53,612 bases of DNA from positions 11,852-65,463 of the forward strand of contig JAFMHB010000015.1 of assembly GCA_017854795.1 (NCBI GenBank). The letters run 5' to 3'. Below, in pieces: positions 18,224 through 26,209 of this stretch. The translations under genes and the position numbers were made by a program. Every line of letters starts with the position of its first letter. Positions within the stretch are counted from its first letter, which is position 1. Under the pieces are notes generated by a model, which ran no database searches, was not told the origin of the DNA, and saw only the letters and a program-made list of their open reading frames with translations. The stretch comes from Candidatus Nanopelagicales bacterium. Its GTDB lineage: Bacteria; Actinomycetota; Actinomycetes; S36-B12.

Positions 18224-20500
18224 TTATCGTGCTTGAAGATTGGTGACCCTGATGAATTGTTCAAAGAGTCCGCCCTCGGGGGTGCAGCCCGGCAACTCCG
18301 AACTGATCTCGACGTTAAATGGTTCCATGGGGTCTTGTGGATCCGTTGAATTTGATCGGTCGATCGTGAGTGAAAAGGTGCCGGGGGCGGTGATCTGTGC
18401 GGAATTATTGATGGACACAGAATTATTGATGGATCCTGAGCCTTGGTTGAGCGAGATGGTGACCGGCGTTGTCAACTCCTCAGCGCACTCAGGGATCTCG
18501 ATTGACCCGCTGATTGTGTTTATCCCAACGGTGGGATCGAGTTGGGTGAGGGTGAAACTGCCGGTGGGTTTGGTGGTCCACCACCAGTAGTCGGATCCCT
18601 TTGACCCGCGCGGTGAGATGGATTCAGGGTCGGGCGTGATCGCTGGGGCATAGAAAAAGTCTTTGCGCTCTTGATCCCATTGGGTAGGTTGCATGAGTTC
18701 GGCATCGGGATTAATGGCGAAAAAGGCCCAGTACGGCTGGCCTTTGGGGTTGAACGTGAGAATCGGGGAACCGAATCGCTCGGTGAGTTCGGCAAGGACT
18801 CGAACCTGAGCCGGGCGGACGAAAGCGCGAAGGTCAACGTGGATGCCGCAGAAGCCGGAGCGGGCAAGTAAGTCCGTTGTTGCTGAATCCGGGATCTCTG
18901 GGAGTGAGTTGTACCAGGCCGCCGCCGAGGTGTTTTTCACGGCGCCATAGGTCCACGATTTTGTTGGGTCATTCAGTGAGGTCCAAAAATGTTCATAGTC
19001 GTTCATTTCGAGGATATTGCCGTTTTCAGGGTATTTTGCTGCGGGTAGTTGCAGAACGCCACAGTTTTGTTCAACCACGTTATTGATCAGCCCGGTGTAC
19101 TGGATTGCATCCGTTGTTGTTTGCGCGGCTGCATCTGTCGCTTCACTGTAAGTGCTATTAAATGGTAGGACTTGAGTAATTGTTGTGACAGCAACAATGG
19201 CAGCGGCGAGAATCCAAATCCTTGGACCCTGTTTCGCTCCAAACTTTTTCTGTTGTAACCAGTTCGCCAAAATCGTGGCGGCAAGCAGCAGAACGATCAG
19301 CAAAATAATGGGAAGGAATCGGTTCCAAGCGCGAATTTGCGGGGAGATAAGCCCTGCGAAAAGGTAATTAGCGCCCCAAGGAATAAAGAAAAGAATGGAA
19401 ACTGCAAGCATGGAGGTGAGCAGGCCGAGGTTGAGTCGAAGTGAAGTGAAAGCCGCGAGAGTAATCATTATGAGCGCAAGGAAAGTAATCACGGTCCCGA
19501 AGTTGGCGACCTCAGTGTTCTCCAAAGCGGGTGCGGCTGCCAGAGCTTCGAGAATCTTCGTGTTGTAAAAATCAAGGAAACCAATTGGCGCAGGGAGTAT
19601 CCCGGCAGCAATATTGCCAGCGAAAATCACCGATTCGTATGGCAGTCGAACGGCAAGGGGTGCAAAAGGTGGATCGGTGACTCGCGCAATTAAGGCTGGA
19701 ATGTAGGCAAGGACAATTAATGATGCTACTGCGATCAAAGGAATCGCGTTACGTATCAGTGCCGTACCGCGTTGGCCTTGGGAAATATTCCATGCCCATG
19801 CGGTGCCCATAAGAATTAAAGCGAAGACCGCGAAGTAAATTCCCGACCATGCCGTGACCAGAACGAGAACTACCAATGCTCCTCGTTTGATAACAGTATT
19901 TTTCCTACTGCGTGAGGCATCACGCTTGAGCCATCGGTTGACCCGACCGCTACCAATAAGTTGCGCAAGAATCACCGCGGTCACGGCGCTGTAGAGCACC
20001 CCCAAATAGATATGACCAATGCCGCGCGCAAAATGAAATGGAATGAAAGTAAATGAGATGGCAAGCGCGACCGCTAGTGGTCCACGCAAACCGGTCAAGC
20101 GAATCGAGATGTAGGCCAGTGCGCCGACGAGGGGAAAACTCAACACCAGCAACAGGTTAATTCCAAGGTACGGGTTACCAGAGATCGTATTCACCAGTTG
20201 CGCGAAAGTGTTTTGGGTGATGTCGATGCTGGGGAAGAGGTTGGAGTTCATCCCTAATGGGTAACCAAATGTTGTGCTGTCATTAAACCACAAACCATTC
20301 CATTGGCTGGCATTCACATAAGAGCTGAGCATGTCCCCGGCACCCCAGGCTGAGGTGATGCTGCGAAGTGCGGGGGCGAGCGCAATTAGACTTAGGAGAA
20401 AAGAGATAAAGGCTGTTATGCCAATTTCCCACCAAAATGAAGTCCTCGAAAAGGAGGACGTTGAATGCGCCCCCCGACTGTCTGTTAGTGCACTCCTCAA
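18224..20500 (-). CDS. large polytopic GT-C-like membrane protein with soluble C-terminal domain
   Basis: 758 residues, about eleven helices up to residue 450, then a beta-rich extracytoplasmic domain. The first loop AWGAGDMLSSYVNASQWNGLWFNDSTTFGYPLGMNSNLFPSIDITQN and FIPFHFARGIGHIYLGVLYS recall a GT-C-like family with the same G.D..., G.P.GM, D.TQN and HF.R..GH landmarks. TTG 20500 overlaps the previous stop (TTGA), so it is coupled to the secreted protein upstream. Near the C terminus SINNSVSINNS is a short tandem duplication. Probably a sugar transferase acting outside the membrane. Confidence 0.55.
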   Translation of the reverse strand: MRSALTDSRGAHSTSSFSRTSFWWEIGITAFISFLLSLIALAPALRSITSAWGAGDMLSSYVNASQWNGLWFNDSTTFGYPLGMNSNLFPSIDITQNTFAQLVNTISGNPYLGINLLLVLSFPLVGALAYISIRLTGLRGPLAVALAISFTFIPFHFARGIGHIYLGVLYSAVTAVILAQLIGSGRVNRWLKRDASRSRKNTVIKRGALVVLVLVTAWSGIYFAVFALILMGTAWAWNISQGQRGTALIRNAIPLIAVASLIVLAYIPALIARVTDPPFAPLAVRLPYESVIFAGNIAAGILPAPIGFLDFYNTKILEALAAAPALENTEVANFGTVITFLALIMITLAAFTSLRLNLGLLTSMLAVSILFFIPWGANYLFAGLISPQIRAWNRFLPIILLIVLLLAATILANWLQQKKFGAKQGPRIWILAAAIVAVTTITQVLPFNSTYSEATDAAAQTTTDAIQYTGLINNVVEQNCGVLQLPAAKYPENGNILEMNDYEHFWTSLNDPTKSWTYGAVKNTSAAAWYNSLPEIPDSATTDLLARSGFCGIHVDLRAFVRPAQVRVLAELTERFGSPILTFNPKGQPYWAFFAINPDAELMQPTQWDQERKDFFYAPAITPDPESISPRGSKGSDYWWWTTKPTGSFTLTQLDPTVGINTISGSIEIPECAEELTTPVTISLNQGSGSINNSVSINNSAQITAPGTFSLTIDRSNSTDPQDPMEPFNVEISSELPGCTPEGGLFEQFIRVTNLQAR

Positions 20501-21171
20501 GACGCCGTTCGAGTAACGATTAGATTCGCGTTGGCAAATGTCACGCTGCTGCTAAACACTGTGGTGTCCAGAGTGTCGTTGAGAGTCTGCGCGGTCATTG
20601 CTGATTTGACTTTGATGCTCATGCCGGTGAAGACGGAGGTGCGAATTGATCGGTTACTTGCAAACTCCCGCGAATCAATAGTGTCGATCAGGAATACCGT
20701 GTCATTGAAACCAGTAGAGAGTTTGCAGTCAATCAGTCGTGCTCGAGTGTCTATGGTGGGAATAAAACAGCTAATGGACTCACGGGTTTTTGTGTTCGTG
20801 AACTTGAAACCGCCAGCGGTCGCGTTAGCCGTCCCGGTCTTTGCAACAACGGGAAGTGAAATCCGAGTCGTCGCTGCGGTCACCGACGTGGTTCTGGTAC
20901 CTGGGGAAATGGCTTCAAATGTAATCCCCGCGGCAGTGAGTGCGGGAAGGATCCCCGGCGCCGTGGTCATAGCAAACGCACCGGTGGCGTCTTGCGTGTT
21001 CGGATTGTCATAGGAAAACTCTGCGGCACTTACTGCCGTACTCGTGGTCCCTGAGAAACCGAGCATGGAAATAGCGAGCACACCTACCGTGATCGCGCGG
21101 GCTCTATGGCTACAGATTCGGGCGAATACCACGTTAAACCCCCAATGCTCTTTGAAGCGGAATGAAATCAA
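20497..21171 (-). CDS. secreted protein of unknown function
   Basis: 224 residues if started at TTG 21171. GTG 21132 (13 codons later, after a GGGGG run) is an equally good start. Residues about 25-50 are a signal peptide ending near VSAAEFS. The mature part is Thr- and Ser-rich and beta-strand-like: PGILPALTAAGITFEAISPGTRTTSV and a closing TVFSSSVTFANANLIVTRTAS. This recalls actinobacterial secreted domains that begin LTAAGV.V..V.PA, but I cannot name the family. Two cysteines (SCFIP, DCKLS) could form a disulphide. It is coupled to the downstream 758-residue membrane protein. Confidence 0.55.
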   Translation of the reverse strand: MISFRFKEHWGFNVVFARICSHRARAITVGVLAISMLGFSGTTSTAVSAAEFSYDNPNTQDATGAFAMTTAPGILPALTAAGITFEAISPGTRTTSVTAATTRISLPVVAKTGTANATAGGFKFTNTKTRESISCFIPTIDTRARLIDCKLSTGFNDTVFLIDTIDSREFASNRSIRTSVFTGMSIKVKSAMTAQTLNDTLDTTVFSSSVTFANANLIVTRTAS

Positions 21172-21330
21172 CGGAAATTAAATTGTCCACGTTCAGGATA
21201 ACCCGAATGGGGGTAGTCGAGTCACAACCGGGGGGCGAGTAGCCAAAAATCAACTACCAGTGGGATGCCGCCGGTTCGGATTTCCTAGGGATCAGATTCC
21301 CAGAGTTTCGGTGTACTAGAGAATGGGGCT

Positions 21331-22656
21331 GTGCAAACGAAGGCGGTCGTTGAACAATTGGCAGGCATTGTTGGTGCGAACCAAGTTCTCAGCACCCCTG
21401 ACTTAATGGGTGCGTTTGTGGTGGATTGGACCGGCCGTTACCGCGGTGACGCTATATGTGTTGTGCGAACTCACAGCGTTACTGAAGTGTCTGCGGTGCT
21501 TGCCCTGTGCTCGGGTGCGGGAATTCCGGTTGTGCCACAAGGTGGGAACACCGGATTGGTCGGGGGATCAGTTCCTCAGGTGAACTCGGGCGCAGTGGTG
21601 TTGTCGTTAACCCAAATGAACTCCTTGGGTCCAGTCGATCCGGTGACCGGTCACGTGAGTGTTGGTGCAGGAGTAACCCTTGCCGCGCTCCAAGCACACG
21701 CTCATGCTGCGGGTTGGTCATTCGGGGTTGATCTTGCGGCGCGTGACTCAGCAACAATCGGTGGCATGGTCGCCACCAATGCTGGCGGCATTCATGTTGT
21801 AGGTAACGGCATGATGCGCAAGCAGGTGCTCGGTGTTGAAGTCGTGTTGGCATCGGGTGAAGTAATTCGCAGTATGTCCGGGTTGGCGAAAAACAATACG
21901 GGCTATGACCTGACGCAATTATTCTGCGGATCCGAGGGAACTATTGGCGTAATCACTGAGGTGTCACTGCAATTGATTCGCCCCCACAGCACGGAGTTAA
22001 TTTTGTCGGGGTGCGAATCCGTTGATCAGGCATTGTCGATTGCATCGCGGTTCACCGGGAAACTCGCGGCGGCGGAGATTATGGATCGAGCGGGAATTGA
22101 CGCGGTTTCGCGGGTTACCGGAATTGTTGTCCCGTTCCCAACTCCTTTTCACATCCTTGTAGAAGTTGATGGTGAGATTGCCCCCGGTGATCTGGATGAC
22201 CTGGAATTCGTCACGCTGGCCATGGATTCGGGTGAGCGAGCAAAATACTGGGCACTGCGTGAACGGATCACTGAAGTATTGGCTGTTGAATCAGTGGGTG
22301 TGAGTCACAAACTCGATATCAGCGTTCCTTTGTCAGAACTGGATGCCGTGTATCGGGAAATCACCACTTACCTGGATCAGCCCGGTGTGCGTGATGTTGT
22401 TCTGTTTGGGCACTTAATGGATGGCAACTTCCACGTGTTTTTCACTACTGACACCGATGACACCACCTTGGATGCGGCGGTGCTGGAACTTGTTGCTGCC
22501 TGCGGTGGATCAATCTCGGCTGAACACGGGGTTGGTCACATGAAGGCCGATCACCTGCACCTGTCCCGCAGCGCCCCTGAAATCGCGGCCATGCGCGGGA
22601 TTAAGACTGCGCTGGATCCGAAAGGGATTCTCAACCCCGGGGTGCTGTTTATATAA
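21331..22656 (+). CDS. FAD-linked 2-hydroxyacid oxidase/dehydrogenase (GlcD/D-2-hydroxyglutarate dehydrogenase-like)
   Basis: 441 residues from GTG 21331. The FAD_binding_4 part includes VVPQGGNTGLVGGSVP (about 65-80), the pyrophosphate-binding loop, then DLAARDSATIGGMVATNAGGIHV and NNTGYDLTQLFCGSEGTIGVI. The C-terminal FAD-oxidase domain carries GHLMDGNFHV and SAEHGVGHMKADHL, with the conserved histidines of the active site. It oxidises a D-2-hydroxyacid such as D-lactate, glycolate or D-2-hydroxyglutarate; the substrate is not resolved. Single gene; a weak GAGAAT hexamer lies six bases before the GTG. Its stop codon lies inside the operator of the following gene pair. Confidence 0.85.
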   Translation: MQTKAVVEQLAGIVGANQVLSTPDLMGAFVVDWTGRYRGDAICVVRTHSVTEVSAVLALCSGAGIPVVPQGGNTGLVGGSVPQVNSGAVVLSLTQMNSLGPVDPVTGHVSVGAGVTLAALQAHAHAAGWSFGVDLAARDSATIGGMVATNAGGIHVVGNGMMRKQVLGVEVVLASGEVIRSMSGLAKNNTGYDLTQLFCGSEGTIGVITEVSLQLIRPHSTELILSGCESVDQALSIASRFTGKLAAAEIMDRAGIDAVSRVTGIVVPFPTPFHILVEVDGEIAPGDLDDLEFVTLAMDSGERAKYWALRERITEVLAVESVGVSHKLDISVPLSELDAVYREITTYLDQPGVRDVVLFGHLMDGNFHVFFTTDTDDTTLDAAVLELVAACGGSISAEHGVGHMKADHLHLSRSAPEIAAMRGIKTALDPKGILNPGVLFI

Positions 22657-22675
22657 TCTTAGTCATAGATTATAT
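22651..22675. promoter_or_regulatory. palindromic operator and leaderless promoter of XRE/nucleotidyltransferase pair
   Basis: A perfect inverted repeat, ATATAATCT (22651-22659) and AGATTATAT (22667-22675) with a 7-base spacer, covers the promoter. TATATT (22671-22676) sits six bases before ATG 22683, so the right arm overlaps the -10 hexamer. This layout fits autorepression by the HTH protein. Confidence 0.6.
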
Positions 22676-22682
22676 TTTCTTC

Positions 22683-23321
22683 ATGAACACACTTCTGGCT
22701 AAGCGTCAGGAACTTGGATTGACCCAAGCTCAGGTCGCTCGCATGTTGGGCACCAAGCAGTCAAACATCAGTTCCTACGAGCGCGGGGTCCTTGCACCAG
22801 GCTCGGTTATCGAGCAACGCTTCGCGGGGTTATTGGCACTCACGCTCGATTCCCGGTATCGCTCATTCGAGGTAGGGACTTTTGCGTCCAGCGCCGTCTC
22901 GTTGAGGGATTTCCTTTTGAGTTCAGGAGTCCACCCGAGCGGGCTAAATAAACCGAATGATGAAACCGATCGGATGCTCTGGGAAACAGATGTCATCCGG
23001 TTCATGATCGAGCTGCGCAACCAGTTCACCCATCTTGATAATTCTCAGGATCAAAACTTCTTCATGTCAGAGCCGGCAACAACGGGTAACGCGGACATCG
23101 ATGCGCTATATGCAGGAATGGCTGTACACCTCATCCAGACCTCTTTATTGGAAAGAGTCCCTCTCTGGACCAACAAGAGGCTGCGAACTAATTCCCCAGC
23201 ATGGTTCCCGGGACTGCCCGACCAACGCTCTATTTTGCACAGGGATGCAATTGCGAACGGCATACCGTCGTTGCGTGCGCGCGGTATTTTCATCGACAGA
23301 AAGAATCTGGAGTCAATCTGA
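22683..23321 (+). CDS. XRE-family HTH regulator / antitoxin-like protein
   Basis: 212 residues. Residues 1-55 form an XRE helix-turn-helix: LAKRQELGLTQAQVARMLGTKQSNISSYERG is a textbook match. The remaining about 150 residues are helical, with no family I can name (LRDFLLSSG, DVIRFMIELRNQFTH, IPSLRARGIFID). The stop overlaps the start of the nucleotidyltransferase gene (TGATG), and a palindrome overlaps its promoter. Both are typical of a toxin-antitoxin operon with the HTH protein first. It likely represses the pair and may neutralise the partner; neither is shown. Confidence 0.75.
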   Translation: MNTLLAKRQELGLTQAQVARMLGTKQSNISSYERGVLAPGSVIEQRFAGLLALTLDSRYRSFEVGTFASSAVSLRDFLLSSGVHPSGLNKPNDETDRMLWETDVIRFMIELRNQFTHLDNSQDQNFFMSEPATTGNADIDALYAGMAVHLIQTSLLERVPLWTNKRLRTNSPAWFPGLPDQRSILHRDAIANGIPSLRARGIFIDRKNLESI

Positions 23322-23857
23322 TGTTTACCAGTCGGGAAAAAATTATCGAGTTATTGACAGAACTTGGCCAGCGATTGCAAGAGCGTGGAATTGAGGGTGA
23401 AATTTATTTGGTTGGCGGTGGAGCAATGCTGCTTGGCTACAGTCGATCAGCCGTGACGAAGGACCTTTATGGGATCTACGCTCCGTCTGAAGTTATCGAC
23501 CAAATCGCTGATCAGATGGCGGCCGATCGATCGGACTTAGCGCTTATGCCTGGGTGGCTGAACTCCCAAGTAATACCCCTGTTGCCTCGCGTGCAAGATT
23601 CCCGGGCTTGGCAAGCACTCGAGTTGCCGGGCCTCACAGTTACGGTTGCATCGCCCGAGCATCTCATCGCTATGAAAGCACGAGCCAGTCGTAGTATTCG
23701 CGACTTCGTTGACGTTGCCGTGCTCGCTGATATTCTGCAGATCACATCAATGAATCAAGTGTGGGAAACCTGCGAGGCCGTGTGGGGCTTTGATGTTTTT
23801 TCGCCCGAATCCAAAGAGGCACTCGCTGCCTACCTAAAGACCCGAGGAATCCAGTAA
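23321..23857 (+). CDS. DUF6036-like nucleotidyltransferase (toxin-like), active site altered
   Basis: 178 residues from ATG 23321. VGGGAMLLGYSRSAVTKDLYGIY (about 31-53) is the nucleotidyltransferase core: a Gly-rich turn, then the place where the family has a TKDLDAI-like sequence with two metal-binding aspartates. Here the first (Asp48) is present, but the second is Tyr50 (codon TAT, one base from GAT). VASPEHLIAMKA and RDFVDVAVLADIL match the later family blocks. Partner of the HTH gene. Its last 24 bases overlap the end of the convergent HAD gene. Possibly an inactive or modified toxin. Confidence 0.7.
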   Translation: MFTSREKIIELLTELGQRLQERGIEGEIYLVGGGAMLLGYSRSAVTKDLYGIYAPSEVIDQIADQMAADRSDLALMPGWLNSQVIPLLPRVQDSRAWQALELPGLTVTVASPEHLIAMKARASRSIRDFVDVAVLADILQITSMNQVWETCEAVWGFDVFSPESKEALAAYLKTRGIQ

Positions 23858-24508
23858 CAGGTCTCGAAGTTCAACTGGATTCTGGGCAATATTGATAGCG
23901 CCGGCTTCGTCCAACTCGTCTCGGTCGCCGTAGCCCCACAGCACACCGATTGTGTCGATTCCGTGTTCTTTGGCGCCGTGTACATCGTGATGGCGGTCAC
24001 CGATCATGATCATCGAATGTGTCTCTGGGCGAACGCCCACTGATGCCAACGTGTGCCCGATAACCAGGGATTTGGAATCACGGGAACCGTCCAGAGCAGC
24101 AGCGCCAATAAATTCGAAATACTGATCAAGTTCAAAGTGCTGCAAGATCCGGGTTGCTGAATACTCAGGCTTGCTCGTTGCTGTCGCAAGCCGGAAGCCT
24201 GCTGCCTGCAGTGAAGTGAGCAACTCGGGGATCTCGGGGTAAACACTGTTCTCAAACAGTCCAATGTCGTGGTATCGCTCCCGATATTTATCAATTGCTT
24301 GAGTCACTTGCTCGGAGTTCATATTGAACTCGTTCGCGAAAGTCACTGCTAATGGCGGACCCAGATAAGATCGCATCGCTTCGCGGTCGGGGTACTCGAT
24401 CCCTTGGTCTTGCAGCGCGAATTCCAAGCAATTCAAAATTCCCGGACCCGCATCTGTCAGCGTGCCGTCGAGGTCAAACAGAATTAAATCCAGTTCACGG
24501 TTTAGCAT
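23834..24508 (-). CDS. HAD-superfamily phosphatase, phosphoglycolate phosphatase-like
   Basis: 224 residues from ATG 24508; the longer frame upstream runs antisense through the GDPD gene and is rejected. Motif I LILFDLDGTLTDAG (catalytic aspartates), motif II LATATSKPEY, the lysine region SKSLVIGH and motif IV IMIGDRHHDVHGAKEHGI are all present, with a helical cap between them. Typical of HAD-IA enzymes of the Gph/PpaX type that hydrolyse small phosphates such as 2-phosphoglycolate. Substrate is not certain. A CATGAT hexamer six bases before the ATG suggests a leaderless message. Confidence 0.85.
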   Translation of the reverse strand: MLNRELDLILFDLDGTLTDAGPGILNCLEFALQDQGIEYPDREAMRSYLGPPLAVTFANEFNMNSEQVTQAIDKYRERYHDIGLFENSVYPEIPELLTSLQAAGFRLATATSKPEYSATRILQHFELDQYFEFIGAAALDGSRDSKSLVIGHTLASVGVRPETHSMIMIGDRHHDVHGAKEHGIDTIGVLWGYGDRDELDEAGAINIAQNPVELRDLLLDSSGL

Positions 24509-24520
24509 TAGGGAATCATG
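24503..24520. promoter_or_regulatory. divergent start codons 9 bp apart with mutually embedded promoters
   Basis: ATG of the minus-strand HAD gene is at 24508-24506 and ATG of the plus-strand GDPD gene is at 24518-24520. The minus -10 candidate CATGAT (24520-24515) lies on the GDPD start codon. The plus candidate TAGCAT (24503-24508) lies on the HAD start codon. Each promoter must therefore extend into the other gene's coding sequence. Confidence 0.45.
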
Positions 24521-25336
24521 GCACTCCCGAAAATTATTGCCCACCGCGGTGCAAATGACACTGAGCCCGAGCACTCTCTCGCAGCATATATTCGGGCTAT
24601 CGAGTTCGGGGTTGACGCGGTTGAGTGTGATGTCCGTCTGACTAACGACGGCACATTGGTGTGCGTGCATGACCGGCGAATTGATCGCACGAGTTCAGGG
24701 CGTGGAACAGTGTCGGGGCAACTGCTCGCCGATCTAGTGACCAATGATTTCAGTGGCAGCCTTGACGACTGGATTGATTTTGAGGACCCAAGTCCGGATG
24801 AAAGCCGAACCCGGTTAATGACTTTGGAAACTCTGCTCACGACAATCCTGGACTTCTCTAAAACCATTGAGTTTTCGATTGAGACGAAACACCCGGTACG
24901 TTATGGAAAATATGTTGAGCGTGAGTTATTTGACGTCTTGGAAAGATACGGATTGACCAAGTTGCAAAACGGAAATGAATTCCCGCGAGCTCGAGTCATG
25001 AGTTTCAGTCAGTTTGCGGTTCAGCGATTCAAAAAAATGTCGCCACTGACCGAAGTCGTTTACTTGGCTGGTAAACCTCCCCGCCGCTTCCACAACGGCA
25101 CCTTGCCCGCGGGAGTCAGCATCTCAGGGATTGACATTCACTACCTTAAACAGGATCCGGATTACGTTGATCGCGTACATTCATTCGGTCATAAAGTGCA
25201 TGTATGGACAGTTGATGCAATGGAAGACGTTGATTTTTGTTTGCAACTGGGCGTAGACGCAATTATTAGTAATCATCCCGGTGAAGTAATTGCTAGGGTT
25301 AAAAAATGGAGCCAGCACTCGTCACCCGTGGTCTAA
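24518..25336 (+). CDS. glycerophosphodiester phosphodiesterase family protein
   Basis: 272 residues. IIAHRGANDTEPEHSLAAY, with the catalytic HRG histidine, then DAVECDVRLTNDGTLVCVHDRRIDRTSSGRG, carrying the E.D metal site and second histidine, are the GDPD signature. VHVWTVDAMEDVDFCLQLGVDAIISNHPG closes the TIM barrel. No signal peptide, so it is cytoplasmic. It releases glycerol-3-phosphate and an alcohol from phospholipid head-group diesters. The end overlaps the ABC ATPase start by 31 bases, an unusually long overlap suggesting co-transcription. Confidence 0.88.
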   Translation: MALPKIIAHRGANDTEPEHSLAAYIRAIEFGVDAVECDVRLTNDGTLVCVHDRRIDRTSSGRGTVSGQLLADLVTNDFSGSLDDWIDFEDPSPDESRTRLMTLETLLTTILDFSKTIEFSIETKHPVRYGKYVERELFDVLERYGLTKLQNGNEFPRARVMSFSQFAVQRFKKMSPLTEVVYLAGKPPRRFHNGTLPAGVSISGIDIHYLKQDPDYVDRVHSFGHKVHVWTVDAMEDVDFCLQLGVDAIISNHPGEVIARVKKWSQHSSPVV

Positions 25337-26202
25337 GCAAGAACTATGGGGAACTCCACGCCTTAAATGACATGACGTTAACGGTCGAAGCAGGTGTTGT
25401 ATTTGGATTCCTAGGACCTAATGGTGCTGGCAAAACAACCGCTATTCGAGTGCTCATGGATGAAATTCGGGCAACTAGTGGTAGCGCTTCGATATTGGGA
25501 TTAGACATTCACAAAGACAGCGTCGCTTTGCGGCATAAAATTGGTTACCTTCCCAGTCAACTTGAACTGTATCCAAATATGACTGGAGCAGACTTAATTC
25601 ATTTCTTTGCCAATCTTCGGGGTGGTGTTGATATGAACTACGTCAACGTCTTGGTTGAACGTTTTGACGTGCAAATGAGAAAGAAGATTGGTGACCTTTC
25701 CTCAGGAAATCGACAGAAGATCGGCATTATTCAAGCGTTCATGAACAAGCCTGAATTTTTGATTCTTGACGAACCAAGTGGTGGCCTGGATCCATTGATG
25801 CAACGTGAGCTTCAAAGTTTAATGCGTGAGACCGCTGACTTGGGTGGAACTGTTTTTCTTTCAAGTCACACACTCAGTGAAGTCCAGCGTGTCTCCGATC
25901 AAGTGGGAATAATTCGCATGGGAAAGCTCATCGCGCTGGAATCTATTGGCAGTTTGCGCGCGAAGGGCATTCGAAAAATAGAAATTGAGCTCGGAAGTGA
26001 ACCAGATGCACGTGTTTTTGCTGGTATTAGTGGCATCCGAAGCCTATTAATTGAACGAAATCGGGTGTTTATTTCCTATGAAGGCAAAATGGAAAAACTT
26101 TTGACTGTAGTAATGAGCCAGTGTGAATTGCGAGATATAAGCACAAATGAAGCTGACTTAGAAGAAGTGTTCTTGACGTATTACCACGACGAAACTGTGT
26201 GA
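25306..26202 (+). CDS. ABC transporter ATP-binding protein (ABC-2 exporter type)
   Basis: 298 residues. Walker A GPNGAGKTT (about 39-47), Q-loop region GYLPSQ, signature LSSGNRQKIGI, Walker B FLILDEPSGGLDP and the H-loop SSHTLSEV are complete. The C-terminal about 80 residues are the usual regulatory extension of CcmA/NatA-type exporters, ending LEEVFLTYY. Seven bases separate its stop from the permease gene, so the two form an exporter; one ATPase gene probably supplies both sites. Cargo is unknown. Confidence 0.9.
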   Translation: MEPALVTRGLSKNYGELHALNDMTLTVEAGVVFGFLGPNGAGKTTAIRVLMDEIRATSGSASILGLDIHKDSVALRHKIGYLPSQLELYPNMTGADLIHFFANLRGGVDMNYVNVLVERFDVQMRKKIGDLSSGNRQKIGIIQAFMNKPEFLILDEPSGGLDPLMQRELQSLMRETADLGGTVFLSSHTLSEVQRVSDQVGIIRMGKLIALESIGSLRAKGIRKIEIELGSEPDARVFAGISGIRSLLIERNRVFISYEGKMEKLLTVVMSQCELRDISTNEADLEEVFLTYYHDETV

Positions 26203-26209
26203 TGTTCAC

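Noticed and set aside
20531-21013. 160-codon open frame on the plus strand
   Set aside because: It is the complement of the secreted-protein gene, whose signal peptide and coupling to the next gene are convincing.
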